DNA from: a virus
Direction: 5' to 3' (one strand)
Virus record (IMG/VR): IMGVR_UViG_3300037247_000655
Span: 101,527 to 165,526 of that record
DNA length: 64,000 nt
A program made the position numbers and the translations under genes. Of the stretch, positions 1 through 8,794 are shown piece after piece. The notes under the pieces were generated by a model. That model had not been told where the DNA came from. It did not search any database and saw nothing but the letters and a program-made list of their open reading frames with translations. The stretch's first letter is position 1, and every line of letters begins with the position of its first letter.

Positions 1-929
1 CCGGTTTTACCCACGACAATTCCTGCCGCCAGGTTGCTTAATTTGACAGCTTGTTGCAAATTGTAGTCATTGGCGACACAAGCTGCAAAAGTGCTTAATA
101 CAGTATCTCCTGCTCCTGTTACATCAAGTATCATTTGTGGATCATCTCGATTGATAGATATGTGTGCTGGGAAAATATGTGACTGTCCTTCTTGATCAAG
201 TAAGAAAATACCATCATGCGACATAGTGATTATAACCGCTTTTAAGTTGAATTTTTTCTTAATGGCGTGAGCCAAATCTTGTACTGTCTCATTATTGTCA
301 GACACTACCAGTTGCTTAGCTTCAGCGAGGTTAGGTGTAATACAAAATACATCACAGAACAATTCACTATTGACTGGCTTGATGTCACATATAATTGGAC
401 ATACAAATGACGATCTGATTACTTTCATTACTTTATCCGTAACAGTTCCTTTAGCATAATCAGACACAACTATTACATCAAAGTGTTGCTGTTGACTAAG
501 TTTCTTTAGATGTTCTATCATTGTAGACTCATGTCTTTTTCTGTGCGATAAGGTTTTTATTGTTGAATCATCATCGTATCGTACCATATGCTGTCTATTT
601 GCAATAATACGTGTTTTAGAGATAGATGGAGCAGTTGAAAAAATTAAATTATTACATCCAATCAGATGTATCTTCAATTGTTGTTTTAGTTGATTTCCTG
701 TGTAGTCGTCACCAATATACCCTACAAGTTTAACATTACATCCGAATGATTTAAGATTTACCGCCACATTTGCTGCTCCACCAGCAGCGACATTTTCTTT
801 AGATATAAGAACAACAGGAACAGGTGCTTCTGGAGATATACGGGTAGCTGTACCATACTTGTAAATATCAAGCATAATATCTCCAATCACTAAAATTCGT
901 GCATCATTGAATGTCAATGATTGTGTCAT
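1..929 (-). CDS. hldE: HldE-type heptose 7-phosphate kinase, partial
   Basis: PfkB/ribokinase-fold kinase closest to the kinase half of HldE (RfaE), which phosphorylates D-glycero-beta-D-manno-heptose 7-phosphate on the way to ADP-heptose for LPS core. Translation from the ATG at 929 shows the family motifs VIGDIMLDIYKYG, RISPEAPVPVV and GGAANVAVNL. Near the window edge comes the PfkB signature DVTGAGDT with the catalytic Asp. The frame is open to base 1, so about 309 residues are visible and the C-terminus, including any nucleotidyltransferase domain, is not seen. ATGA overlap with the upstream radical SAM gene suggests coupled translation. It heads a glycan gene group. Confidence 0.87.
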   Translation of the reverse strand, partial: MTQSLTFNDARILVIGDIMLDIYKYGTATRISPEAPVPVVLISKENVAAGGAANVAVNLKSFGCNVKLVGYIGDDYTGNQLKQQLKIHLIGCNNLIFSTAPSISKTRIIANRQHMVRYDDDSTIKTLSHRKRHESTMIEHLKKLSQQQHFDVIVVSDYAKGTVTDKVMKVIRSSFVCPIICDIKPVNSELFCDVFCITPNLAEAKQLVVSDNNETVQDLAHAIKKKFNLKAVIITMSHDGIFLLDQEGQSHIFPAHISINRDDPQMILDVTGAGDTVLSTFAACVANDYNLQQAVKLSNLAAGIVVGKT

Positions 930-2560
930 GCCTGTCTCCTCACAACAGAAATACCAAAGGTATAAAGTCCTCTTACAGACCTCTCTTTTCTGTTTGCAAT
1001 ATCGACGTTGCTGAAGTCGGTGTCACCGACTCTTACAACCCCCATTTGCTTTAACGGTTTGAGGATTCGTTCTTCAAACGTCTCTGGGGTGTAAACCCTA
1101 GAATCTGTATGGGAACCAACAGGTCTATCCAAAACGATGGTCCTGTTTGCGTCTGGATACTCGATATATTTGTCGTAGAAATCCGTAGAGATCACCATAA
1201 CGCCACCCGGTTTCAGATAACGAGCGAGATTCTGTATTGCCTTTGTATCTTCGTCAATGTGTTCAATGACACTTAGGTTAGTTATCAAATCAAATTGACC
1301 TTCTAGATCTTGGTCGAATTCTCTTAGGTCTCCGATGATACTCTTTACGCCAAACTTATCTCCAGTCTCATCTCTATAAGATCCATCAGAAACATCAATT
1401 GTTGTAACATTGTATCCCCTGTGTGACAGATAATATGGGAATACCGAGCGGGCACTACCTACATCTAGCGTCTTGCCTCTGATTCTGTGTCCTGAATATA
1501 ACAAACTATAAGCATATTCGAACCACTTCAATTCATTACACTCTAACGAGTGTTCTATTCCAAATAATTTAATGTCTGCAAACAAACTCTCTATCTCAGG
1601 CAATTCCCTTTCTCTCTTGTCATAAAGCTTAGTCAACACTTGAGGCTTGGCGGTTTTATTCTTGACACACCCAACCCTTGGGACATCGCACCAATTACAC
1701 AGCCCATAATGACGACAAGTAACAGCTTTGTCTGGTACTGGCTTGAAGTTTTTAACATTACAGACCGGTCCAATATTGTAGTACATCTTATAATGACAGT
1801 GATAGTAGTCACCATTAGGCCCAATAATCAAGCTTCTTCTAGGATGAAAACACTGGGCTTCTTTTCCAGTTGCCTGTCCGCATATGTGTCTATAAGCAGC
1901 CAAGTCTGTTAAACCACATCTTTCCCCTACTCGCTTTAAGTCGTGATAATTTTCATCTGGCATCAAGTTCCCTTGATCAAAAGGAGCATTGAAACCATTT
2001 GCGTCATCATGAAATCCCAAGAACGAACCTTCGGTCATAGAAATATTTGCACTAACCTTTTTTATCTCATTTCCGTATTGTTCCATGACTCCTGGCGCAT
2101 ATACGAATGATGTTTGATCAACAAAGTATGAACCCTTTCTCCATTTTGCAATGACAGCTAAGTATTCATCTGCGGTAATGTGATTGGGATGAAATGTTGT
2201 GTTAATTCTAAGTGTCGAAGTTGGATGAACTTTGAACCTCTTGTCGAAATCGGGGTCTTTATAAAATGGACTTTTGCAGTTGGTCGTCATTGTGATGTTG
2301 TAGTTCTTCAGACCGTTTATGATTTCAACAATATCTGGATGTAGAGTCGGTTCTCCACCAATGATGGACAATTTTTGTCCATGCTCGTGTTCAACTCCGT
2401 TCCACCACTCCAGGATTTCCTTTCCACTCATTTCCTTTTGTGATACTCTACGACCTCTTCCATTGAGAATACAGAATGGGCATCCAGCACTACAACGTAG
2501 TGTGATCATATGCGCCCAATAACACCTCTGGTGATTATAATGTGATGGCAGCTTAGTCAT
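926..2560 (-). CDS. Radical SAM protein fused to a class I methyltransferase
   Basis: Two-domain enzyme of 544 residues. The N-terminal radical SAM domain has the cluster motif C23-x3-C27-x2-C30 (CSAGCPFC) and the SAM-binding GGEP at 68-71. A set of cysteines at about 237-298 (C237, C255, C267, C282, C288, C291, C298) resembles a SPASM/twitch auxiliary cluster region. The C-terminal half is a Rossmann methyltransferase with motif I LDVGSARS at 365-372, the acidic strand end TTIDVSD and a LKPGGVMVIS strand. The substrate is unknown. It sits between a heptose kinase and glycosyltransferases, so a role in modifying a surface sugar or a peptide is possible but inferred only from position. Confidence 0.85.
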   Translation of the reverse strand: MTKLPSHYNHQRCYWAHMITLRCSAGCPFCILNGRGRRVSQKEMSGKEILEWWNGVEHEHGQKLSIIGGEPTLHPDIVEIINGLKNYNITMTTNCKSPFYKDPDFDKRFKVHPTSTLRINTTFHPNHITADEYLAVIAKWRKGSYFVDQTSFVYAPGVMEQYGNEIKKVSANISMTEGSFLGFHDDANGFNAPFDQGNLMPDENYHDLKRVGERCGLTDLAAYRHICGQATGKEAQCFHPRRSLIIGPNGDYYHCHYKMYYNIGPVCNVKNFKPVPDKAVTCRHYGLCNWCDVPRVGCVKNKTAKPQVLTKLYDKRERELPEIESLFADIKLFGIEHSLECNELKWFEYAYSLLYSGHRIRGKTLDVGSARSVFPYYLSHRGYNVTTIDVSDGSYRDETGDKFGVKSIIGDLREFDQDLEGQFDLITNLSVIEHIDEDTKAIQNLARYLKPGGVMVISTDFYDKYIEYPDANRTIVLDRPVGSHTDSRVYTPETFEERILKPLKQMGVVRVGDTDFSNVDIANRKERSVRGLYTFGISVVRRQA

Positions 2561-3353
2561 CTAAAATTCCTTTGTCTAGCAAAGTATCAACATTTTGTAC
2601 CACTTCTTTTGGAGATGGCACCCTATTCTGACAAATAAACTCTACCGGAGTGTTAAACGGATTCCATAGTTTCTTGTATCTTTTTTCGAGTGTGTGGTGT
2701 ATGGATGCTATCCATGTAACATGAGGACACCCACATAAACTTGCAAGATGTATGGGTCCGCTACTTGGTCCGACAACACACTTTGCTGAGGATATTGCGC
2801 TGCACTGTTTTTCCAGTGATTGGCCTCTCAAATCTTCTGCACCATCTGGACAATAATTATCGACACCTCCGAAACAAGCAACAGATAAACCCCGCGATAT
2901 TAGTATTTCAACCAAATGTTGACATTTACCAAAGGGATATTGTTTACCTGATATTATTTTCCCATCAATACGTTTAATAGGGCGAAATGCACATAAAACA
3001 TCAGCTACATACCCTGGAGATTCTGGTGACAAGTTTCTCCATAATCGCTTGGTCGATATTCTTTCTGGTTCATCACTGTGTTTGGCAAATTCTTTGTGGG
3101 GCGACAATGTTTTATCTGCATTTATTATTGGATAATCACCCAATAGCTGGCCATCACAATAAGAAGTACCAATAGTATCAAGTGGTATAAATTTGTCTGC
3201 AAATTCATATAAGTATTGTGACCCTTTTGGCGCTGCGACTATTACATGATTATATTTTTTAGCATGATATCTCACCAATGGATTATAAAAACATAATTCC
3301 CATCCAAATTCCCCAACCCAGGGTTTACAATATAATGCTGTCATTCTTTTCAC
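2553..3353 (-). CDS. GT9-like (heptosyltransferase-type) glycosyltransferase
   Basis: 266-residue GT-B-type protein. The donor-site region GPSSGPIHLAS at 195-205 and the following G-x-P-H-V-T-W strand match the glycosyltransferase family 9 pattern, in which ADP-heptose transferases of the LPS core are the best known members. The N-terminal acceptor domain starts with a short strand and GEFGWEL loop, as in this fold. It lies two genes upstream of the HldE-like kinase, so transfer of a heptose is a reasonable but unproven guess. It is shorter than cellular WaaC/WaaF (about 320-350). The stop overlaps the next start by 8 bases. Confidence 0.7.
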   Translation of the reverse strand: MKRMTALYCKPWVGEFGWELCFYNPLVRYHAKKYNHVIVAAPKGSQYLYEFADKFIPLDTIGTSYCDGQLLGDYPIINADKTLSPHKEFAKHSDEPERISTKRLWRNLSPESPGYVADVLCAFRPIKRIDGKIISGKQYPFGKCQHLVEILISRGLSVACFGGVDNYCPDGAEDLRGQSLEKQCSAISSAKCVVGPSSGPIHLASLCGCPHVTWIASIHHTLEKRYKKLWNPFNTPVEFICQNRVPSPKEVVQNVDTLLDKGILDD

Positions 3354-3979
3354 CCTCTCGTTGGAGTTGTTAATGCCTTATTAATTGACCAATGACCCCT
3401 AACGAGTCGCTCTCGTATAGTCCTTTTGTTAATACCGGTTTCTTCTGCCCAAGCCGAGATGCATTGCGTTTTTTTGTTAAACGTAATCATATAATTACTA
3501 CGTTTATTTCTGCTATTTTCTTTGGGTGTTGTCCATCGACAATTTTCTTTACAATAATTTCCATCGTTGTCGATTCTATCTATCTGCAAACCAATTGGGA
3601 CTTCACCCATATCATCTAAGAAATTCTTAAATTTTTTCCATCGATCACAGATAATGATCCCTCTGCCACCATAATTCTTCCAATGCTGATCATTTTGGTT
3701 GGTACATCTTTGTATAATGCTTGACCATACATTGTAAGTTTTTCTTGTTCTACCAGCATCGTTTTTTGTATGGCCGTGTTTAACATTGTTACCTTTTCTA
3801 CGTAGACATCCGCAGCTTTTAGTATTACCTCTTTTCAAACTATTCCCACAAATTATCTTTTCATTGCCACAATCACATTTACACAGCCATTCATAATGAC
3901 CATCACTACTTTTCCCTGTCGGCTTAATCACGACTAATTTATTAAATTTCTTACCAGTTAGATCTATAAAATTTGACAT
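3350..3979 (-). CDS. HNH homing endonuclease, zinc-ribbon N-terminus
   Basis: 209-residue free-standing homing endonuclease. The first 60 residues form the cysteine-rich module common in phage HNH/AP2 proteins (LTGKKFNKLVV, CKCDCGNE, SCGCL). The centre carries the HNH-type nuclease core with IDRIDNDGNY and CRWTT. The tail is a short helical DNA-binding segment (SAWAEETGINKRTI). Such genes spread by cutting uninvaded alleles. This one is wedged between two glycosyltransferase genes and overlaps the GT9 start by 4 bases, so it is transcribed with its hosts. Confidence 0.87.
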   Translation of the reverse strand: MSNFIDLTGKKFNKLVVIKPTGKSSDGHYEWLCKCDCGNEKIICGNSLKRGNTKSCGCLRRKGNNVKHGHTKNDAGRTRKTYNVWSSIIQRCTNQNDQHWKNYGGRGIIICDRWKKFKNFLDDMGEVPIGLQIDRIDNDGNYCKENCRWTTPKENSRNKRSNYMITFNKKTQCISAWAEETGINKRTIRERLVRGHWSINKALTTPTRG

Positions 3980-3985
3980 AATATA

Positions 3986-4723
3986 TCATCTTAAAGTATG
4001 ACCATCTCTAGTATATATTGTCACACCATTTCTATCAATGACCCTATTGACGTTTAGATGATCCATCAACATATTGAGGTGATATTGCATACGTTTATTC
4101 CTGTGATTAAAATAGTTTTGATCTCTAATTGGCATATGCCCAGTGACTATACCAGGAGTATACACAATATTCAACTTCCCTAAAGCACGACAAAAAAACG
4201 GAATATGATCACATGTCTTGAACAAAGCACTCCATCCACCAATTCCCCTGATCTTTTCTGTTCTACCCATCCAGAACTGAAGAACAATATCCCATAGATC
4301 AAAGTTTCTTAGTCGACTGCGCGGATTTGGCTTAAAAATAAGCGCATTGTCTTCTATGTGGAGTGAACTTTGATACTGGGGGTGGCCATCAACTTGTCCT
4401 CCTACAATGTCGATTTCTGTATTGTTTTCGAGAATTTCCAACCATTTTGATAATTGTGTCCTGTCATTAAAAATAAAATCATCATCAAGAGTTACTACAT
4501 ACGGCGTATCAACCTTACTAAGTGCAAGATTACGGCCAGCCGAAACACCACTATCGTACGGCATTAATAGATGTTCTGCTCCTGTAATAGAATGTGGTTT
4601 AGCACTGTCATCTGCTACAATTATTCTAATATCAGGATACATCATTCTGATGCTATAAATCAGCCTATCTACACATCTAGGTCGTTCAAATGTTTTGACT
4701 ATCAGAGTTACTTTGTCTCGCAT
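3986..4723 (-). CDS. Family 2 (GT-A) glycosyltransferase
   Basis: 245-residue GT-A enzyme. The N-terminus VTLIVKTFERPRCVDRLIYS is the usual first strand and helix of GT2 proteins. ADDSAK binds the nucleotide, and TLDDDF at about 96-101 is the DxD-type metal site. GIGGWSALFK and a late GHMPIR segment complete the acceptor side. It probably transfers a sugar to a lipid, polysaccharide or virion glycan; the substrate is unknown. Its start lies inside the last 16 bases of the polymerase gene, so it is expressed with the replication genes. Confidence 0.85.
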   Translation of the reverse strand: MRDKVTLIVKTFERPRCVDRLIYSIRMMYPDIRIIVADDSAKPHSITGAEHLLMPYDSGVSAGRNLALSKVDTPYVVTLDDDFIFNDRTQLSKWLEILENNTEIDIVGGQVDGHPQYQSSLHIEDNALIFKPNPRSRLRNFDLWDIVLQFWMGRTEKIRGIGGWSALFKTCDHIPFFCRALGKLNIVYTPGIVTGHMPIRDQNYFNHRNKRMQYHLNMLMDHLNVNRVIDRNGVTIYTRDGHTLR

Positions 4724-7083
4724 TCTTGCACCTCTTTGAATTCTTCGTCTAACACAGAATCTGCTGATTCTCCATTAATTAGATCCATCGCTTTCCATAG
4801 CTTATCCAACGCTACGACCCCCAGAAAATCGAATTTCACCGCCCCCATAGCTTCTGCATCAGACATCTCTAGACCGACAACTCTATCTTTATTTTTGGCA
4901 TCATAAACCATTGGTACAAGTTCTTCTATGGGCCTATCTGCTATAACGACACCAGCAGCATGTTTTGATTGTGATTTTTTAGTACCTTCGATTCTCATAG
5001 CCTGATCAAACAACGGCTTATACCACTCGTAAGCATCTTTTACTTGTTCAATATGGTGTATCGCCCATTGTAAGATACCATAATCGTCACCATGATCTTC
5101 TCTTGCTTGCCTTAACTCATCAGATATAGACGCCTCATCAGGTATATGACGTGTAATATCGTTACATAAATCATGGGGAGTCATACATATATCATCTGCG
5201 TTCTTTCCCTCTTTGATTGATTTCACTTTCATAAGATGCTTGACAGTATCTGGATGAGCACGGAACACTTCTTTCAAAGCTGCTTTACCCTGGAGTCTTC
5301 CGAACGTAATCATTTGCGCAACGTATTCTTCACCCCATCTCTTTTTCAGATACGTAATGACTTCGTTGCGAAACACAACCCCTATATCCGTATCAATATC
5401 AGGAAGGCTAATATGACCCTTATGGATAGTTACATCTTTGTTGGTGTCCAATTCACAAGATTCAACTATTGTTATACCAAGACCATGTGCCAAATGTGAG
5501 TTAGATGGATTAGTAGACGGCTTCTCTTTGATCATATCAGCCAAGTACATCCACATACGAGAATTATTGGCATCAATCCATTCAACTTCCTTCCTCATCA
5601 TATCCGTAAACACCACGGGGTCAAATGGATCTTTACAATATTGTTCTATTCGTCCAGCCAGGTGAAGAGAGACATATTTCCTGTCTGAGTCTATATCCCT
5701 TGTGTGTAATAGTTCAAAGTTATCAGACATCCAAGACATGAAACTAGTATGCCCGACATCAAAGTGAGGTGGTATGTTACGACTCATATTATAGAATCTT
5801 TCAAAATACAAACCGTATTTGATCGGATCTATTCCTGTTATTCCTGTTAGATAATTGATAAGTGATCCTGCTCCAGAACCTCGTCCCTTGCCTCTTGGTC
5901 CGTTGGATTCGTCTACGAACTTACATGCATCCCAAACTATAAGAAAATAATCTGCTAATCCGGCCTCTTGGATGACTATGAGTTCCCTTTTTAATCTTTT
6001 CCAATATGTAGCCTTTTGTGATTGATCAAGATGGGACAACTTTTCCTTAGCACCTTCTATACACAGGTGTTTGAGATATTCTATAGAATTCATGCCAAGT
6101 TTTTTAGACTCATCATTTGTAAAAATTGGCAAATACGGATTATGGCCAAGCGATGAGTATTCTATACGATCTGCTATGTCTAATGTCGCTTGCAGTTCTG
6201 CTTCCGTAAATGTCTCCCGCATTTCTTCGTATGACGGTATATAGTACTTATCAGAAACAAAAAAGTCCATTACATCTTGGCCGGTGGAGATTTTGTAGTC
6301 TTGCGCCTCTTTTGTTGTATGGAGACTTGCATACAAAAGCAATCGTTGGTCCTCAGCATCTTCTTGTCTACAATAATGGGCATCAATGGTGGCGACTGTG
6401 GGAACACCAGTTTCTATACTTAGCTCACGGAGACATTCGACAACCACAGTTTGAATTCCCATCGATTCGTCCTGTAATTCTAAATAATAATTGTCTTTTC
6501 CGAATATCTCTATATGCTTTTGAATTATTGCTTTGCCAACTTCTAACCAATCTGGTTTTAGATACTTTCTAGCCTCAGCAACATTGTGATTACGACCAGC
6601 CATGATAGCTTCTTTAAAATCTATAAACAGCTCCATAGATAACTCCCCTGCGATGCACGCAGTCAGGAATATGAGATTTCTACGTTTTGCGAATTTAGCT
6701 ATGCCAGTCAGATCTATTCTAGGTTTTCGATAGAAGTGGTCCGGTTTATTAGTTTCAGATACCAACCGCATTAAATCTTCGATTCCTTGATCGTTTTTAG
6801 CAAGAACTATTAAGTGATGTCTTTTGTTGTTGGCGTTGTTTTTTATAGTTGGGTCTTGTTCACAGACATATAGTTCACATCCGATAATGGGTTTGATTTT
6901 TGCTTTTCGTGCTGCATCATAGAATGTCTTCATACAGCTTATATTTCCATGGTCTGAAATTGTGCAAGCAGGAAGTCCCAACTCAACACATCTGTTAACT
7001 ATGTCTTTTGGTGAACAAAGTCCGTCCAATAAACTAAAGTATGAATGTAAATGAAGTGGGACATATGTTTTTGTATTATTCAT
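4708..7083 (-). CDS. dnaE: DNA polymerase III alpha (DnaE-like), N-terminal part only
   Basis: 791-residue replicative polymerase related to bacterial DnaE. Residues 1-270 form a PHP domain (HLHSYFSLLDG at 11-21, TISDHGN at 41-47). The C-family palm follows, with GRGSGAGSLINYLTGI (400-415) and the catalytic aspartates in LPDIDTDI (560-567) and VKFDFLG (749-755). HAAGVVIADRP is also conserved. Two oddities are seen. About 120 residues are inserted between YFERF (426-430) and LPDID, where cellular enzymes have around ten. The protein ends about 35 residues after the third catalytic Asp, so the fingers, (HhH)2, OB and clamp-binding domains of a normal ~1,160-residue DnaE are missing. The next gene is an unrelated glycosyltransferase, so the rest must be encoded outside this window or replaced. 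Confidence 0.9.
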   Translation of the reverse strand: MNNTKTYVPLHLHSYFSLLDGLCSPKDIVNRCVELGLPACTISDHGNISCMKTFYDAARKAKIKPIIGCELYVCEQDPTIKNNANNKRHHLIVLAKNDQGIEDLMRLVSETNKPDHFYRKPRIDLTGIAKFAKRRNLIFLTACIAGELSMELFIDFKEAIMAGRNHNVAEARKYLKPDWLEVGKAIIQKHIEIFGKDNYYLELQDESMGIQTVVVECLRELSIETGVPTVATIDAHYCRQEDAEDQRLLLYASLHTTKEAQDYKISTGQDVMDFFVSDKYYIPSYEEMRETFTEAELQATLDIADRIEYSSLGHNPYLPIFTNDESKKLGMNSIEYLKHLCIEGAKEKLSHLDQSQKATYWKRLKRELIVIQEAGLADYFLIVWDACKFVDESNGPRGKGRGSGAGSLINYLTGITGIDPIKYGLYFERFYNMSRNIPPHFDVGHTSFMSWMSDNFELLHTRDIDSDRKYVSLHLAGRIEQYCKDPFDPVVFTDMMRKEVEWIDANNSRMWMYLADMIKEKPSTNPSNSHLAHGLGITIVESCELDTNKDVTIHKGHISLPDIDTDIGVVFRNEVITYLKKRWGEEYVAQMITFGRLQGKAALKEVFRAHPDTVKHLMKVKSIKEGKNADDICMTPHDLCNDITRHIPDEASISDELRQAREDHGDDYGILQWAIHHIEQVKDAYEWYKPLFDQAMRIEGTKKSQSKHAAGVVIADRPIEELVPMVYDAKNKDRVVGLEMSDAEAMGAVKFDFLGVVALDKLWKAMDLINGESADSVLDEEFKEVQECETK

Positions 7084-8029
7084 TATCTACTCCCGGTTTT
7101 CCAATTGCTAGCTGCTGTTCGTATGTCAACTTGGCATATTTGTTTTTCACAAAGTCTCCTCCAGAAGTATGTAAATCGCTCCACACCCTATCACAGATAC
7201 CATTGCGACCGAAAGAACACATCTTACAAGACCAGTGCTTATTTCTTCGTATCAACGTATCGTTCTTTACAGTTCTTAAAAAGTCATAGAGAAACTCGAC
7301 GGTACCAATAAGATCATTGCGAGATAATGCAATTGTTATTGGGCCACCACTATTAGCATAAAAGAAGGTGATAATTATATTCTTGTATTGTGGATAAAGA
7401 AAGAATGCTGCTAGGTGGTATAGTCTAGGTTGTACTTCTCTCATCAGAACTTTTTCGTCAATTGGTTCCTGTGTATGAAAATTTGTTCTATTACCAGATT
7501 TCCAGTCTATTATTTCTAAAGTATCTTTGTCTATTTCACGGGTTAGATCAATGAAACCTCGCACAGTAAACTGTTTCTCTTCTCCTTCATTATTTGAGCA
7601 TTTCCATTCTTCTCCAGGCATCTCCAGAGAAAACCATTGTTCTGCTTCTAATACATCTACTAAATAGGGATTATAAAATTCATCAGCAAGTACGGTCTCA
7701 AGAGCAACTCTACACTTCTTGAAGTCAGCAGCTTCCTTTAGGGCACCAGTTTCTCTATCTACACGAGTAGTAACTTTCCTGATCTGTATTTCTGGAGAAT
7801 TTTGAGTGTGCTCGTCCCATGCTCTATTCAGCAACCACATCGGATCAACATTGGTTTTGCCACGTTTTTTTAGCCGAGCCATCCATTCCAGAGCCTGATG
7901 TATGATGCTACCCTGAAGAGCCGCCTTACCAGTTTTAGATTCTAGACCTAAAAGGTAATGCAGATAATAAGCGAATTGGCAATGATTATATGTCCCAATT
8001 GCACTAGAGCTACATCTTACAATTTTCAT
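7076..8029 (-). CDS. RecB/Cas4-like PD-(D/E)XK nuclease with Fe-S cysteines
   Basis: 317 residues of the PDDEXK_1 (RecB/AddB/Cas4) family. Motif I is GSIIHQALEW at 40-49 with the metal-binding His. The active core is FIDL followed by LEIIDWKSG (D...DxK). QPRLYHLAAF is the downstream QxxxY motif. One N-terminal Cys (C17) and three C-terminal cysteines in SCKMCSFGRNGIC are spaced as in the 4Fe-4S cluster of AddB and Cas4. It probably degrades or trims DNA ends during replication or recombination. The start overlaps the next gene by 8 bases. A second, diverged copy sits at 17898-18851. Confidence 0.87.
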   Translation of the reverse strand: MKIVRCSSSAIGTYNHCQFAYYLHYLLGLESKTGKAALQGSIIHQALEWMARLKKRGKTNVDPMWLLNRAWDEHTQNSPEIQIRKVTTRVDRETGALKEAADFKKCRVALETVLADEFYNPYLVDVLEAEQWFSLEMPGEEWKCSNNEGEEKQFTVRGFIDLTREIDKDTLEIIDWKSGNRTNFHTQEPIDEKVLMREVQPRLYHLAAFFLYPQYKNIIITFFYANSGGPITIALSRNDLIGTVEFLYDFLRTVKNDTLIRRNKHWSCKMCSFGRNGICDRVWSDLHTSGGDFVKNKYAKLTYEQQLAIGKPGVDNE

Positions 8030-8331
8030 ATGTAGAAACTCCTAAAATATATCTCTAGAGCCGGAACACAATGGCAATACGATGGGGGAAATTCTAGAGT
8101 GTAACAAGCTGCACTAACAACCTGTGAATTGCTTAATAATAACGAACCCCTAATTGCTATGCGTCTCCGAAATCTATTCCATTTAGACAGGAGAGGCATA
8201 TTCACTTTTGGCCAATGTTTATCAATGAATATCTTCCACCACAATACTTCAAATCTGAAAATAATTTCACCTATATCATGAGTCATCCAGTTCCTGTGCG
8301 ATCCGTGATAGTTCCTGAACAATACCCTCAT
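8026..8331 (-). CDS. Small basic hypothetical protein
   Basis: 101 residues, not recognised. It is rich in Arg, Trp and aromatic residues (FRNYHGSHRNW near the start). No motif identifies a function. Support comes from context: it fills the only gap in a tightly packed operon, its stop overlaps the nuclease start (ATGA), and AGGA lies 9 bases before the ATG. Composition is less typical than its neighbours, so it could be a spurious reading of a leader region. Confidence 0.42.
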   Translation of the reverse strand: MRVLFRNYHGSHRNWMTHDIGEIIFRFEVLWWKIFIDKHWPKVNMPLLSKWNRFRRRIAIRGSLLLSNSQVVSAACYTLEFPPSYCHCVPALEIYFRSFYI

Positions 8332-8401
8332 TGATATGGTTCCTGTTTATTCTGACGACTCCGTCTCTCGCGATTCAAGGCCATCAATTACACGAGGAAC
8401 T

Positions 8402-8794
8402 TTAGTCGTTCTTCCCTCGGTTACCACAGTGTTCGTACCACGCCTTGACACGTGGAGTTACGTCGTCCAGGTCATCTCTACCACACTCCTGGAAGTGCAT
8501 AATAGCATTAGCGTTAAACACAACCGCTGCTAAGTGATCTTCATCAGACTCACCACGCTCAAAGGATGCTATGTGCCGTTTCATACTAGCGAGAAACCGG
8601 CTATATGGCATCCCCTTAGCCCAATTCCATTCATCATACTTTTTTGCGCCACTGCTGTAGTGTAATGCCGTTCGTTGTTCGGCGAGTGGAGGGATGAGGT
8701 CAAACCTTGGTTTTCCATCGTCTGTATCTCGAACAGCACCGCCATCAAACTTCTGTCGTTCACCAGAATCCTTAATATCAAACTGCTTAGCCAT
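8402..8794 (-). CDS. dATP/dGTP diphosphohydrolase-type protein (DUF5664)
   Basis: About 130 residues matching the phage dATP/dGTP pyrophosphohydrolase N-terminal family: DGGAVRDTDDGKPRFDLIPP, then the helical block YSSGAKKYDEWNWAKGMPYS and RHIASFERGE-x-DEDHLA, where the acidic residues bind metal. Members hydrolyse purine dNTPs and adjust dNTP pools during phage replication. The second ATG (8794) is preferred because GGAG lies 7 bases ahead of it; the first ATG (8800) sits almost on top of that GGAG. It overlaps the primase stop and belongs to the replication operon. Confidence 0.85.
   Translation of the reverse strand: MAKQFDIKDSGERQKFDGGAVRDTDDGKPRFDLIPPLAEQRTALHYSSGAKKYDEWNWAKGMPYSRFLASMKRHIASFERGESDEDHLAAVVFNANAIMHFQECGRDDLDDVTPRVKAWYEHCGNRGKND

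Noticed and set aside
4708-4760. Frameshift as the reason for the short polymerase
   Set aside because: No fingers-domain sequence was recognised in any frame after the stop; the glycosyltransferase starts inside the last codons with normal sequence.
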